From Enterocloster asparagiformis (GTDB lineage: Bacteria > Bacillota > Clostridia > Lachnospirales > Lachnospiraceae), in the NCBI GenBank assembly GCA_018380885.1, contig JAGZSY010000007.1:1-64000 (forward strand): a stretch of DNA of 64,000 nucleotides. The letters run 5' to 3'. The position numbers and the translations under genes were made by a program. Below the pieces are notes generated by a model that had not been told where the DNA came from, ran no database searches, and saw only the letters and a program-made list of their open reading frames with translations. Of the stretch, positions 1 through 7,946 are shown one piece after another. The number at the start of each line of letters is the position of its first letter. The stretch's first letter is position 1.

Positions 1-127
1 CACTTGCTACACCACCCGCGAAGCAGGTGGTTTTCTGTTTCGCACGTCTCCGTTCCTGACTTCAGGAACTCCAACGTACTCAACTGGCTAAAGCCAGAAT
101 AACATAAACGGTTTCTCCGTTTATTAT
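1..127 (+). mobile_element. Hairpin array resembling an IS200/IS605-TnpB element end (omega-RNA region)
   Basis: Four stem-loops follow each other within about 120 bases: CCACC/GGTGG (about 13-31, followed by TTTTCTGTTT), GTTCCTGA/TCAGGAAC (about 51-68), CTGGCT/AGCCAG (about 84-97) and AAACGG/CCGTTT (about 107-123). Ends of IS200/IS605-family elements, and the guide (omega) RNA overlapping the 3' end of tnpB, typically have this kind of serial-hairpin structure. The putative tnpB would lie upstream, outside the window. The sequence directly after it (from about 128) is in frame with the 3' end of a membrane-protein gene, which fits insertion into that gene. The family assignment is inference from structure alone. 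Confidence 0.45.
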
Positions 128-130
128 TAT

Positions 131-283
131 GATGATGTTGTAAGGGCAGCAAATTCCTACAATCAGTCAGGAATAGGACTTTCTTACAAAAAGGATATCT
201 TTGAAAAAAATGCCATAGCAGTGTTGATATTCGGAGCTACCGGAATCTTATTGATTATAGGAATTAAAAAAAGAAATAAGTAG
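131..283 (+). pseudogene. 3' fragment of a small membrane-protein gene, truncated by the upstream element
   Basis: An open frame runs to TAG at 281-283 and encodes about 50 residues: a polar stretch (SYNQSGIGLSYKKD), then one hydrophobic segment (AVLIFGATGILLIIGI) ending in the basic tail KKRNK. This is the usual C-terminal anchor of a single-pass membrane protein with a short cytoplasmic tail. The frame has no start codon and no ribosome-binding site, and upstream it runs into the hairpin array. Base composition is clearly more AT-rich than the core genes further on. I do not recognise the parent family. Confidence 0.5.
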
Positions 284-343
284 AATGGTATATGAACTGG
301 AAAAAATGAGGTTTATCTTTCTGTGAAAGCATGATATATAAAT

Positions 344-372
344 TTGACAAAACCGAAATTGTATTGTATTAC
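344..372 (+). promoter_or_regulatory. Sigma-A-type promoter in front of a short terminated transcript
   Basis: -35 TTGACA at 344-349, a 17-bp spacer, and a weak -10 TATTAC at 367-372. The only downstream signal is the terminator at 410-437, so a transcript of about 60 nt is predicted. Confidence 0.4.
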
Positions 373-378
373 CAATCA

Positions 379-437
379 TCTCGTCTACCATGATGTAGAA
401 AGAGACCAAGGTTGCCGTATTGCGGCAATCTTTTTTT
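379..437 (+). ncRNA. Candidate short RNA made of two hairpins
   Basis: Between the promoter at 344-372 and a strong intrinsic terminator there is room for about 60 nt and no open reading frame. The first hairpin pairs TCTAC with GTAGA (about 384-399) and is extended by an outer TCTC/GAGA. The second is the terminator stem at 410-430, followed by seven T residues. It could be a regulatory RNA, a type I antitoxin-like RNA for the small gene just downstream, or a leader that terminates before that gene. No homologue is recognised. Confidence 0.3.
410..437 (+). terminator. Rho-independent terminator
   Basis: The 8-bp stem GGTTGCCG (410-417) / CGGCAATC (423-430) includes one G-T pair, has a 5-nt loop, and is followed by TTTTTTT. 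Confidence 0.7.
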
Positions 438-450
438 ATTCCAAATGGTC

Positions 451-486
451 GCCGCCCTCATCCTGACATACTGGATGAAAGGCGGT
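451..486 (+). promoter_or_regulatory. Hairpin that sequesters the ribosome-binding site of the gene at 495
   Basis: GCCGCC (451-456) pairs with GGCGGT (481-486), and the nested CATCC (459-463) pairs with GGATG (473-477). The Shine-Dalgarno-like AGGCGGTG, 7 nt before the ATG at 495, is therefore inside the stem. Such occlusion is common in tightly controlled small membrane or toxin genes. Confidence 0.4.
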
Positions 487-494
487 GATTTTTT

Positions 495-876
495 ATGCGT
501 AATTTTATACAGAACCCTAAAAACTGGATGCCCCTCTGTGTTGTACTGGCGGTCCTCTTTGCACTGATATACTCCTTCCTCTCCTCCACCAATGCAAATC
601 TACCTTCCTACATGGAGCCCCCGCCGAGCAGACGCCAGCCGTTGACATTGAGACTGTGCAGTTCTCTGCCGAGGGTATTAATCTTACATGTCAGCTCCTA
701 CCAAATGGACCTATGTGATACGGCAGGGGGCTGATGCCTATATAAACCCGGCCGAAGGCGCCAGCCTCTACTTCCATATCGGCGGCTACGGTCCCGTAAC
801 TGCCAGAAAGCCTTTGTTTATGCGGGTTTTCGGCCTTTGCCTCCCTCTTTTTCTCCCCATTTTAAACGGCATATGA
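495..876 (+). pseudogene. Frameshifted gene for a small membrane-anchored protein
   Basis: The gene starts at ATG 495. An N-terminal segment ending in one transmembrane helix (about residues 12-29, MPLCVVLAVLFALIYSF) is followed by a Pro/Ser linker. After EPPPS the sensible reading moves by one frame (EQTPAVDIETVQFSAEGINL), and at about 688 it moves to the third frame (WTYVIRQGADAYINPAEGAS, FHIGGYGPV). Joined, the three pieces give one plausible protein with an N-terminal anchor and an extracellular domain. Two independent frameshifts make this a pseudogene unless they are sequence errors. The family is not recognised. Confidence 0.55.
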
Positions 877-956
877 CTCGGTGCCAGGCTTGACGGCCGA
901 TGGCCCCGGTGGGTGCCGGAAACAGGGGGCCCGGGGTGGTTTTGCACACGAAAAAA

Positions 957-990
957 GGACCCAAAGTATGGTTTTACATACCTTAGGTCC
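957..990 (-). terminator. Terminator of the rpsB-tsf operon
   Basis: The inverted repeat GGACCTAAGGTATG / CATACTTTGGGTCC encloses a TAAAAC loop. On the minus strand it is followed by TTTTTT, about 80 bases after the tsf stop. The plus strand is also T-rich after the stem, so it may work in both directions. Confidence 0.8.
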
Positions 991-1070
991 TTATTTTATC
1001 CTTTTTTTGCCTCAAAAATGGTCCATTTTGTGGCAGAAAGTGCCTATTTTAGGTGGCAGGATGACAACTA

Positions 1071-2006
1071 TTACTGCCCCATCTGCTTCGCAACCTCAGC
1101 CGCAAAGTCCTCATTTTTCTTCTCTAAACCTTCGCCGGTCTCGAAACGGATGAACTTCTTGATCTTGATCGCAGCGCCGTTAGCCTTGGCAACAGCCGCT
1201 ACGTAGTTTCCTACGCTCTGCTTGCCGTCCTCAGCCTTAACGTACACCTGATCCAGAAGGCAGATTTCCTTCAGCTCTTTGTTGATACGTCCCATTACCA
1301 TGCCGCTGATGATCTTGTCGTTTGCATCGGGCTTCTCGTTCTTCGCAGCAGCGGTCAGGATGTCCTTCTCGCGCTCGATGTACTCAGCGTCAACCTCGTC
1401 TCTGCAAGTATACAGAGGCTTCAGGGCTGCTGCCTGCATCGCTACGTTCTTAGCCATATCCTTGATCTCGTCGTTCACAACGTCTGTCTCAACATCTACC
1501 AGAACACCGATCTTGCCGCCTGCATGGATGTAGGAAGCTACGAAGCCGTTGGCCTCGTCGATCTGCTCGAAACGACGGATGTTCATGTTCTCGCCGATGA
1601 TTGCGATCTGGGAGGACAGAGCCTCCTTGACAGTCAGGCTGGAATCCTTCTCCCACTTCTCCTCCATGAATGCATCCATGTCCTTTGCGGAAGTGTTCAG
1701 AGCCTGAGCGGCCACATCCTCAGCATAGCTGCGGAACTTCTCGTTCTTGGCAACGAAGTCGGTCTCAGCGTTAACCTCAACCACAACAGCCTTCTTGCCG
1801 TCCTCGGAAACCTTGGTCACTACCATACCCTCGGCTGCAATACGTCCGGCCTTCTTAGCCGCACCGGCCAGGCCTTTCTCTCTCAAAAACTCAACAGCCT
1901 TGTCCATATCGCCGTCGGTAGCTGCAAGTGCTTTCTTACAGTCCATCATTCCGGCGCCAGTCATTTCTCTTAACTCTTTTACCATTGCTGCAGTTACTGC
2001 TGCCAT
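1071..2006 (-). CDS. tsf: Translation elongation factor Ts
   Basis: EF-Ts is the guanine-nucleotide exchange factor that releases GDP from EF-Tu in the cytoplasm. The 311-residue protein has the N-terminal UBA-like region with the signature TGAGMMDCKKAL (about 16-27) and the second signature AETDFVAKNEKF (about 80-91); TDFV is the segment that contacts EF-Tu. The length is typical of clostridial EF-Ts, slightly longer than in E. coli. The start has GGAGG eight bases upstream. The gene lies 33 bases downstream of rpsB, the nearly universal order, and both share the terminator at 957-990. Confidence 0.98.
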   Translation of the reverse strand: MAAVTAAMVKELREMTGAGMMDCKKALAATDGDMDKAVEFLREKGLAGAAKKAGRIAAEGMVVTKVSEDGKKAVVVEVNAETDFVAKNEKFRSYAEDVAAQALNTSAKDMDAFMEEKWEKDSSLTVKEALSSQIAIIGENMNIRRFEQIDEANGFVASYIHAGGKIGVLVDVETDVVNDEIKDMAKNVAMQAAALKPLYTCRDEVDAEYIEREKDILTAAAKNEKPDANDKIISGMVMGRINKELKEICLLDQVYVKAEDGKQSVGNYVAAVAKANGAAIKIKKFIRFETGEGLEKKNEDFAAEVAKQMGQ

Positions 2007-2039
2007 TTCAATTCCTCCAATCAGATATTATTGTCAGGA

Positions 2040-2786
2040 TTAAGCCTCTGTTGCCTCAAACGCCTCAACCGGGATCTCGAGCTCCATAGCGCCTTCCAGA
2101 ACCTCGCCCTGCTTCGCCTCGATCACAGCGTCAGCCATCTTGGAAACGATCAGCTTAACCGCTCTGATTGCGTCGTCGTTGCCGGGGATCACGTAATCCA
2201 GCTCTTCCGGATCGCAGTTGGTGTCAACAATACCGATTAACGGGATGCCCAGGGTATGAGCCTCCTGTACGCAGATATGCTCTTTCTTGGGGTCTACCAC
2301 GAAGATCGCATCCGGCAGTCTCTTCATATCCTTGATACCGCCCAGGTTTCTCTCCAGCTTATCCCACTCTTTCTTTAACGCGATAACTTCCTTCTTGGGC
2401 AGTACGTCGAAGGTACCGTCCTGAGACATGGCCTCGATCGCTTTCAGTCTGCCGATACGGCTCTGAATGGTCTTGAAGTTGGTCAGCATGCCGCCCAGCC
2501 ATCTCTCATTTACAAAATACATTCCGCAGCGCTCCGCCTCAACCTTGATGGCCTCCTGAGCCTGCTTCTTGGTTCCCACGAACAGGATGGTGCCGCCGTT
2601 GGCAGCGATGTCGGAAACAGCCTTGTAGGCCTCGTCTACCTTGACAACAGACTTCTGTAAGTCAATGATGTAGATGCCGTTTCTCTCGGTGTAGATGTAG
2701 GGAGCCATCTTGGGGTTCCATCTTCTTGTCTGGTGGCCGAAATGCACACCAGCTTCCAGTAACTGCTTCATAGAAATAACGCTCAT
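2040..2786 (-). CDS. rpsB: 30S ribosomal protein S2
   Basis: S2 binds late to the back of the 30S subunit and is needed for S1 recruitment and initiation. The 248 residues begin [19 protein letters not shown], the family's conserved N-terminus, and contain the other S2 blocks ([31 protein letters not shown]). I chose the ATG at 2786 because GGAGG lies eight bases upstream; an in-frame ATG 42 bases further upstream would add 14 residues foreign to the family. rpsB is first in the operon with tsf and has a long leader (2787-2939). Confidence 0.97.
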   Translation of the reverse strand: MSVISMKQLLEAGVHFGHQTRRWNPKMAPYIYTERNGIYIIDLQKSVVKVDEAYKAVSDIAANGGTILFVGTKKQAQEAIKVEAERCGMYFVNERWLGGMLTNFKTIQSRIGRLKAIEAMSQDGTFDVLPKKEVIALKKEWDKLERNLGGIKDMKRLPDAIFVVDPKKEHICVQEAHTLGIPLIGIVDTNCDPEELDYVIPGNDDAIRAVKLIVSKMADAVIEAKQGEVLEGAMELEIPVEAFEATEA

Positions 2787-2939
2787 GTTCTTTACCTCCG
2801 TTTGGTTTTTTACCTGCCCCTTGAGCAAGGGAGTCAGGCTTACTTCCGCCCGCTTCTCATGCTTCCCGGAAGACCTCGGCCCTTGTCCGGCCCAGGCACC
2901 TTTCCGTAGAATCCACAGACGTGTTTTTTCAGCCTTACA
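2787..2939 (-). promoter_or_regulatory. Long structured 5' leader of rpsB
   Basis: About 145 transcribed bases separate the promoter from the S2 start. They include the inverted repeat CCCTTG/CAAGGG close to the start and several GC-rich complementary segments. S2 in other bacteria represses its own operon through its leader; that this leader does the same is inference. Confidence 0.35.
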
Positions 2940-2968
2940 AATATATCATAAAATGCAGATGTGCGCAA
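2940..2968 (-). promoter_or_regulatory. Promoter of rpsB-tsf
   Basis: -35 TTGCGC (2963-2968), 17-bp spacer, -10 TATATT (2940-2945), read on the minus strand. Confidence 0.65.
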
Positions 2969-2997
2969 GTGGTTTATTGGAAAAAAACCAGTATTTT

Positions 2998-3615
2998 TCA
3001 CACTTTCGCGCGTTTTTTACGGCATTTTTTTCCCTCCGCCTCCCGGTAAGCGCGAATCGTCTCCTCAATGGTGGTATAATCCCGTTCAAAGAGCTCAGCG
3101 CTGATCTGACGGGCCAGCACATCGGCTGGGACCTTCTGTATAATTTTTTCCACCACGAACTTCTTACTCTTCTCCTTGTACCTGGGCAGCTTGTTGATCT
3201 CCTGGATGTGAACCAGCTCCGGACGCCAGAGAAGGCCCAGCTTGCGCTTTAAGTCCATGTTCGGGTTTTGCGCCGCCTCACGCAGCACATAGAAGTCCGG
3301 CCCTCCCTCCTGCGCCTCCACCGTGATGATCCCCCACCACTCCGGCACATGCTCCCCAATGTGAAGTCCGTGGGTGGAGCCTGCCACCACGTAATTGCCG
3401 TCACAGTACCGGTCGTAATCCCGTACCTGACGGCTCAGCCTGGCGTAGGTGTCAGCGTCGCTTTTGATCTCCAGTCCCATGACCGACTCCTCCAGCACCA
3501 TCACAATGTCGGCCCTGGACCTGCCCATCCGCTTCTCCTCTATAATACGGATTTTTCCAAACCGGTCCTCCAGGAACTCAAACAGCGGCTCCCGGATATC
3601 TTTGTCGTAAAGCAT
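2998..3615 (-). CDS. MmcB/sce7726-like protein with a PD-(D/E)XK nuclease-type fold
   Basis: A 205-residue cytoplasmic protein. The central block RADIVMVLEES...GLEIKSDADTYARL has the D...ExK arrangement of the restriction-endonuclease-like fold, as in MmcB-type DNA-repair proteins and sce7726-family proteins. The C-terminal third is basic (KGKKCRKKRAK-like tail), compatible with nucleic-acid binding. The ATG at 3615 is chosen because GGGAGG lies six bases upstream; an upstream in-frame ATG lacks a ribosome-binding site. It follows codY after a terminator-like hairpin. The fold is clear from motifs, but the substrate is unknown. Confidence 0.6.
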   Translation of the reverse strand: MLYDKDIREPLFEFLEDRFGKIRIIEEKRMGRSRADIVMVLEESVMGLEIKSDADTYARLSRQVRDYDRYCDGNYVVAGSTHGLHIGEHVPEWWGIITVEAQEGGPDFYVLREAAQNPNMDLKRKLGLLWRPELVHIQEINKLPRYKEKSKKFVVEKIIQKVPADVLARQISAELFERDYTTIEETIRAYREAEGKKCRKKRAKV

Positions 3616-3638
3616 CTGTTTTCCTCCCAGCTGCAAAA

Positions 3639-3687
3639 CAGGGCCGCTGCGCACAAGCTGTATTTCTGCTGTGCCGCTGCGGCCCTG
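3639..3687 (-). terminator. Terminator-like hairpin after codY
   Basis: CAGGGCCGC (3639-3647) pairs with GCGGCCCTG (3679-3687) and the stem continues inward with GCACA/TGTGC. On the minus strand it is followed by TTTT. It separates codY from the nuclease-fold gene and may be partly read through. Confidence 0.55.
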
Positions 3688-3702
3688 CCGGAATCTCTAT
3701 CC

Positions 3703-4491
3703 TTACTTCAGATTTGTGTTGGAAGCCTTGATGGCTTTCAGCTCGTCAAACACCACGTCGTTGAGAACCTTGATGTAAGTTCCCTTCATACCGGAAGAAC
3801 GTGATTCGATCACGCCCGCGCTCTCGAACTTGCGCAGCGCGTTGACGATCACCGAGCGGGTGATCCCCACGCGGTCGGCAATCTTGCTGGCAACCAGGAT
3901 GCCCTCATTGCCGTCCAGCTCGTCGAAAATATGGATAATCGCCTCCAGCTCCGAGAATGACAGCGTGCTGATGGCGGACTTCACAATCTGTACCTTTCTG
4001 GTCTCCTCAGCGTTCTCCTCGTTGACGGAGCGCATCATCTCCAGCCCCACTACCGTGGTCCCATATTCACTTAAAATGATATCGTCAATGTCGTATTGGG
4101 AATCCTGCTTGTAGATGAACAGAGTGCCCAAGCGCTCGCCCGCAATATCGATGGGGGTGATGATCGCCTGGTACTTGCGCACATTCTCCTCCGCAAATCC
4201 CAGAGTCGCCAGATTGACGTTCTCCTTGGTGGAGAGCACGCTTAATAAGCGCTCGTTGAGCATCTTATCCACGTACATTCCCACCTGGTCCTCAATCAGC
4301 TCCTTGATCTCCTCAACGCCGGAGCACAGGCTCACGCCCAGCACCTTTCCCTTCTTGCTGATTACCAGGATATTAGACAACAATATCTCACTCAACACTT
4401 TACAGATATCATTGAAAACCACTTTGTGAGAATTGTTGTTATGCAATAACTTGTTAATCTTCCTTGTTTTGTCCAACAACTGAACGCTCAT
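3703..4491 (-). CDS. codY: GTP- and branched-chain-amino-acid-sensing repressor CodY
   Basis: CodY represses nitrogen, amino-acid and virulence or sporulation genes when GTP and isoleucine/valine are plentiful. The 262-residue length is standard. Residues 1 to about 155 form the GAF ligand domain (start MSVQLLDKTRKINKLL). The C-terminal winged helix is clear at about 200-235 (IADRVGITRSVIVNALRKFE, then AGVIESRSSGMKGTYI). AGGAGG lies ahead of the start. It has its own promoter 60 bases upstream. In many Clostridia codY sits near topA, as here. Confidence 0.97.
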   Translation of the reverse strand: MSVQLLDKTRKINKLLHNNNSHKVVFNDICKVLSEILLSNILVISKKGKVLGVSLCSGVEEIKELIEDQVGMYVDKMLNERLLSVLSTKENVNLATLGFAEENVRKYQAIITPIDIAGERLGTLFIYKQDSQYDIDDIILSEYGTTVVGLEMMRSVNEENAEETRKVQIVKSAISTLSFSELEAIIHIFDELDGNEGILVASKIADRVGITRSVIVNALRKFESAGVIESRSSGMKGTYIKVLNDVVFDELKAIKASNTNLK

Positions 4492-4550
4492 ATTCGAAAA
4501 CCTCCTTATCCAACTGGTATACCGCCCCGAAATGCCCTATTAATAATAGA

Positions 4551-4579
4551 ATTGTAACATAATTCTGCGGCAATAACAA
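4551..4579 (-). promoter_or_regulatory. codY promoter
   Basis: -35 TTGTTA (4574-4579), 17-bp spacer, -10 TACAAT (4551-4556) on the minus strand, in an AT-rich stretch. Confidence 0.7.
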
Positions 4580-4646
4580 GAGTTTTTCGAAGTTTTCGAT
4601 TATTTTAAGAATTTCATATATTCTATAGCAATTTTACCATTTTTTT

Positions 4647-6734
4647 CTATTCCTGCTCCAGATTTGTGCGGTATCCGCAGGTCTCATTGGAGCACAGCAG
4701 CTTGTTTCCCTTCTCCACCATGTAAGAGCCGCACTCCGGGCATTTTTTGGTGGATGGCTTCTGCCAGGACATGAAATCGCAGTCCGGATTCGCCTCACAG
4801 CCAAAGTACAGGCGGCCTTTCTTAGTTTTCTTGCGCACCACTTCCTTGCCGCATTTAGGGCAGGGAACGCCGATCTTTTCCAGATACGGTTTGGTGTTTT
4901 TACAATCCGGGAAGCCGGGACAGGCCAGGAATTTTCCGTGGGGGCCGTATTTGATTACCATCTGGCGGCCGCACAATTCGCACACCTCATCGGACACCTC
5001 GTCTGCGATGGTTACGGTCTCCAGCTCTTTCTCCGCAATCGTTACCGCCTCATCCAAATCAGGATAAAAATTGCTCACCACTGTCTTCCACTGCACAGAG
5101 CCGTCCGCCACCTTATCCAGCAGGGATTCCATGTTGGCTGTGAAGCTGATATCCACAATGCTGGGGAAGCTCTGCTTCATAATGCGGTTGACCACCTCGC
5201 CGATCTCGGTCACATACAGGTTCTTGCTCTCCTTGACCACATACCGCCTGGCAATGATGGTGGTGATTGTGGGCGCGTAAGTACTGGGACGTCCGATGCC
5301 CTGCTCCTCCAGCGCTTTTACCAGAGAAGCCTCGGTGTAGTGCGCCGGGGGCTGGGTGAAATGCTGGCTGGGAACCAGCTCCTCCAGTTTAAGCTTCGTG
5401 CCCTTCTCCATATTGCCCAGAGCCTGGTTGTGCTCCTCCTCGTCGTCCGCCTCCACATAGACGGACATGAAGCCGTCAAAGATCAGCCTTGAAGCTGCTG
5501 TGGTAAAGCTATGGCCTCCCGCCGTGATTTTAACGGAGGTAGTCTCATACACCGCGTTGTCCATACGGCTGGCTGTAAAGCGCTTCCAGATCAACTGGTA
5601 CAGACGGAATAAGTCGCGCTGCAGGGATTCCTTTACCACAGTGGGGGTCAGCGCGATATCTGTTGGGCGGATCGCCTCATGGGCGTCCTGAATCTTTCCG
5701 CCGTTTTTCTTCGACTGTTCGTTTTTGATCACATATTTGTCGCCGTACTGCTTTTTGATGAACTCCCTGGCCGTGGCGTCCGCTTCCTCTGCGATACGCG
5801 TGGAATCCGTACGCAGGTAGGTGATCAGACCGATGGTGCCGTGACCCTTGACCTCAACGCCCTCGTACAGCTGCTGTGCCAGGCGCATGGTTTTCTGGGT
5901 GGAAAAATTGAGGGCCTTGGAAGCCTCCTGCTGCATGGTACTGGTGGTAAAGGGGATCGGCGCTTTCTTGATCCGCTCGCCCTTTTTCACCTCATCCACC
6001 ACATATGCGCTGCCGTCTAAATCCGCTAAGATCTGATCCAGCTCCTCCTTGCTGTGGATGCTCGTTTTCCCGTTCTTGCCGCTGTTGCTGCCGTAATATT
6101 TTGCAGTCAGAGGCTTTTTGGCGCCTTTGAGCAGAAGCTTTGCGTCCAGATTCCAATATTCCTCCGGGATAAACGCGTTGATCTCGTCCTCGCGGTCACA
6201 GATCATGCGCAGCGCAACGGACTGCACACGGCCCGCGCTCAGTCCCCGCTTCACCTTTTTCCACAGCAGCGGGCTGATCCGGTATCCCACCATGCGGTCC
6301 AGCATTCTGCGGGTCTGCTGGGCATCCACCAGGTTCATGTCAATGTCGCGTGGGGTCTTGAAAGAAGCCTTCACCGCATTTTTCGTAATCTCGTTAAAGC
6401 TAATGCGGTATACCTGCTTATTCTTCGCCTCGTCCAGCTTAAGGGCCTTCAGGAGATGCCAGGAAATGGCCTCCCCCTCGCGGTCCGGGTCCGTTGCCAG
6501 ATAGATTTTGTCAGCCTTCTTCACTTCCTTGCGAAGCTTTGCCAGAATATCACCCTTGCCGCGGATCGTGATATATTTCGGCTCATAGTCGTGTTCTGCA
6601 TCGAACCCAAGCTGACTCTTGGGCAGGTCCCTGACGTGGCCGCCGGAGGCGTCCACTTCATAATTGCTGCCCAAAAATTTTTTGATTGTTTTCACTTTTG
6701 CCGGTGACTCAACAATTACCAGATGGTTTGCCAT
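4647..6734 (-). CDS. topA: DNA topoisomerase I (type IA)
   Basis: Relaxes negative supercoils through a transient 5'-phosphotyrosine. The 695-residue protein begins with the Toprim motif (LVIVESPAKVKTIKKFLG), has the Toprim acidic motif DPDREGEAISWHL near residue 110, and the active-site block GLITYLRTDSTR, with the catalytic Tyr at about residue 310. Three C-terminal four-cysteine zinc ribbons follow (CELCG...C, CPKCG...C, CPECG...C). The ATG at 6734 follows AAGGAG at a good distance; an ATG 18 bases upstream does not. It is last in the comM-dprA-topA group. Confidence 0.97.
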   Translation of the reverse strand: MANHLVIVESPAKVKTIKKFLGSNYEVDASGGHVRDLPKSQLGFDAEHDYEPKYITIRGKGDILAKLRKEVKKADKIYLATDPDREGEAISWHLLKALKLDEAKNKQVYRISFNEITKNAVKASFKTPRDIDMNLVDAQQTRRMLDRMVGYRISPLLWKKVKRGLSAGRVQSVALRMICDREDEINAFIPEEYWNLDAKLLLKGAKKPLTAKYYGSNSGKNGKTSIHSKEELDQILADLDGSAYVVDEVKKGERIKKAPIPFTTSTMQQEASKALNFSTQKTMRLAQQLYEGVEVKGHGTIGLITYLRTDSTRIAEEADATAREFIKKQYGDKYVIKNEQSKKNGGKIQDAHEAIRPTDIALTPTVVKESLQRDLFRLYQLIWKRFTASRMDNAVYETTSVKITAGGHSFTTAASRLIFDGFMSVYVEADDEEEHNQALGNMEKGTKLKLEELVPSQHFTQPPAHYTEASLVKALEEQGIGRPSTYAPTITTIIARRYVVKESKNLYVTEIGEVVNRIMKQSFPSIVDISFTANMESLLDKVADGSVQWKTVVSNFYPDLDEAVTIAEKELETVTIADEVSDEVCELCGRQMVIKYGPHGKFLACPGFPDCKNTKPYLEKIGVPCPKCGKEVVRKKTKKGRLYFGCEANPDCDFMSWQKPSTKKCPECGSYMVEKGNKLLCSNETCGYRTNLEQE

Positions 6735-6830
6735 TATAAAACTCCTTGTCATTCCTCATTATCAAAAGCTGCTCTTCGCAGTAATTTTCCTAATATTTAT
6801 TATCCGTACTCCCTGCACCTGTCTTTGGTT

Positions 6831-7946
6831 TTAATCGCAGACCATCCGCCGGGCGTAGTACTGGCCTGTGGTTTTTACCACAAGTCCGCCAAGCTCCAGC
6901 TCCAGCAGTGCGCTCATGCACTCGCTGACGCAAAGTCCCGACAGAGCGGCGATCTCCTCCACATGTTTTGGTGCGGAATCTAGGCAACTATACACCATTT
7001 TTTCATTCTTGGCAAGTCCCTTCACGATTTTTTCGTGAAGAATCAGCTTTTTTTCATGAGGAATCCCCAAAAACTCCAGCACATCACCGGGGCCTGTCAA
7101 CAGTGCGGCTCCGGCCTGGATCAGTTGGTTGCAGCCCCGGCTGGCGCTGTCCGTCACCCGGCCGGGCAGCGCAAAAATCTCTTTCCCCTGCTCCAGCCCC
7201 AACTGCGCGGTGATCAGGGAGCCGCTCTTTTCGTTGGCTTCGATCACCAGCACCGCGTCCGCCAGACCGCTGATAATCCGGTTGCGCACCGGAAAGTGCT
7301 GGGGCTTTGGCAGCTCTCCGGGGGGATATTCCGAGAGGATGCCGCCCTGCTCCTCCATCTCCCGGAACAGGGGATAATTCTGCTTTGGGTAGCAGATATT
7401 GATCCCGCAGCCTAAAACGCCCCAGGTCCTCCCGCCCACAGACAGGGCGCCCCGGTGTCCGGCCCCATCCACGCCTAAGGCCAAACCGCTGATCACCTGC
7501 ACGCCTGCCGCAGCCAGCTCCCGGCCCATGAGGCCCGCCGCCTGCTGGCCGTACACCGTGCAATTTCTGGCTCCGATGATCGCAGCAGTGGCTCTGGCAT
7601 CGGACGGTAAAGCTCCCTTGAACCACAAGCCCATTGGATAGTCATAGATATGCCGCAGCCGTTCCGGATATTCCAGGTCCAGCGGCGTTACAAAGCCGAT
7701 CCCCTGGCGCTCAAGTCCCCCGAACTCCCTTCTGGCCGCATCCAGGCCTGCCTTTGCGCGGTCGTAAGCCTCCGCGGCTTTCCGGCTCTTGACAATTCCC
7801 CTGCGCAGCAATTCCATTCCTTCTATATAATATGCCTGCTCAAAACTTCCAATCTTCTCCCAGATCAGCCGGATTATCACCGCAGACGCCGGCAGACTGC
7901 GGCAAAGCCAGTAGAGATACTCCCGCTCCTGTTCTACGCTTCCCAT
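6831..7946 (-). CDS. dprA: DNA processing protein DprA
   Basis: DprA binds incoming single-stranded DNA during transformation and loads RecA. The 371 residues show an N-terminal helical region, the Rossmann-like DprA core with GARNCTVYGQQAA (about 125-137) and SGLALGVDGAGHRGAL (about 152-167), PVRNRIISGLAD and ALPGRVTDSASRGCNQLI, and a C-terminal winged helix (about 305-365). Its start overlaps the comM stop by 13 bases, which indicates translational coupling. dprA and comM side by side suggest a remnant or working DNA-uptake pathway, though no other competence genes are in view. Confidence 0.95.
   Translation of the reverse strand: MGSVEQEREYLYWLCRSLPASAVIIRLIWEKIGSFEQAYYIEGMELLRRGIVKSRKAAEAYDRAKAGLDAARREFGGLERQGIGFVTPLDLEYPERLRHIYDYPMGLWFKGALPSDARATAAIIGARNCTVYGQQAAGLMGRELAAAGVQVISGLALGVDGAGHRGALSVGGRTWGVLGCGINICYPKQNYPLFREMEEQGGILSEYPPGELPKPQHFPVRNRIISGLADAVLVIEANEKSGSLITAQLGLEQGKEIFALPGRVTDSASRGCNQLIQAGAALLTGPGDVLEFLGIPHEKKLILHEKIVKGLAKNEKMVYSCLDSAPKHVEEIAALSGLCVSECMSALLELELGGLVVKTTGQYYARRMVCD

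Noticed and set aside
4601..4615. CodY-box-like sequence upstream of codY
   Set aside because: The best alignment to AATTTTCWGAAAATT has about five mismatches, too many for a confident site.
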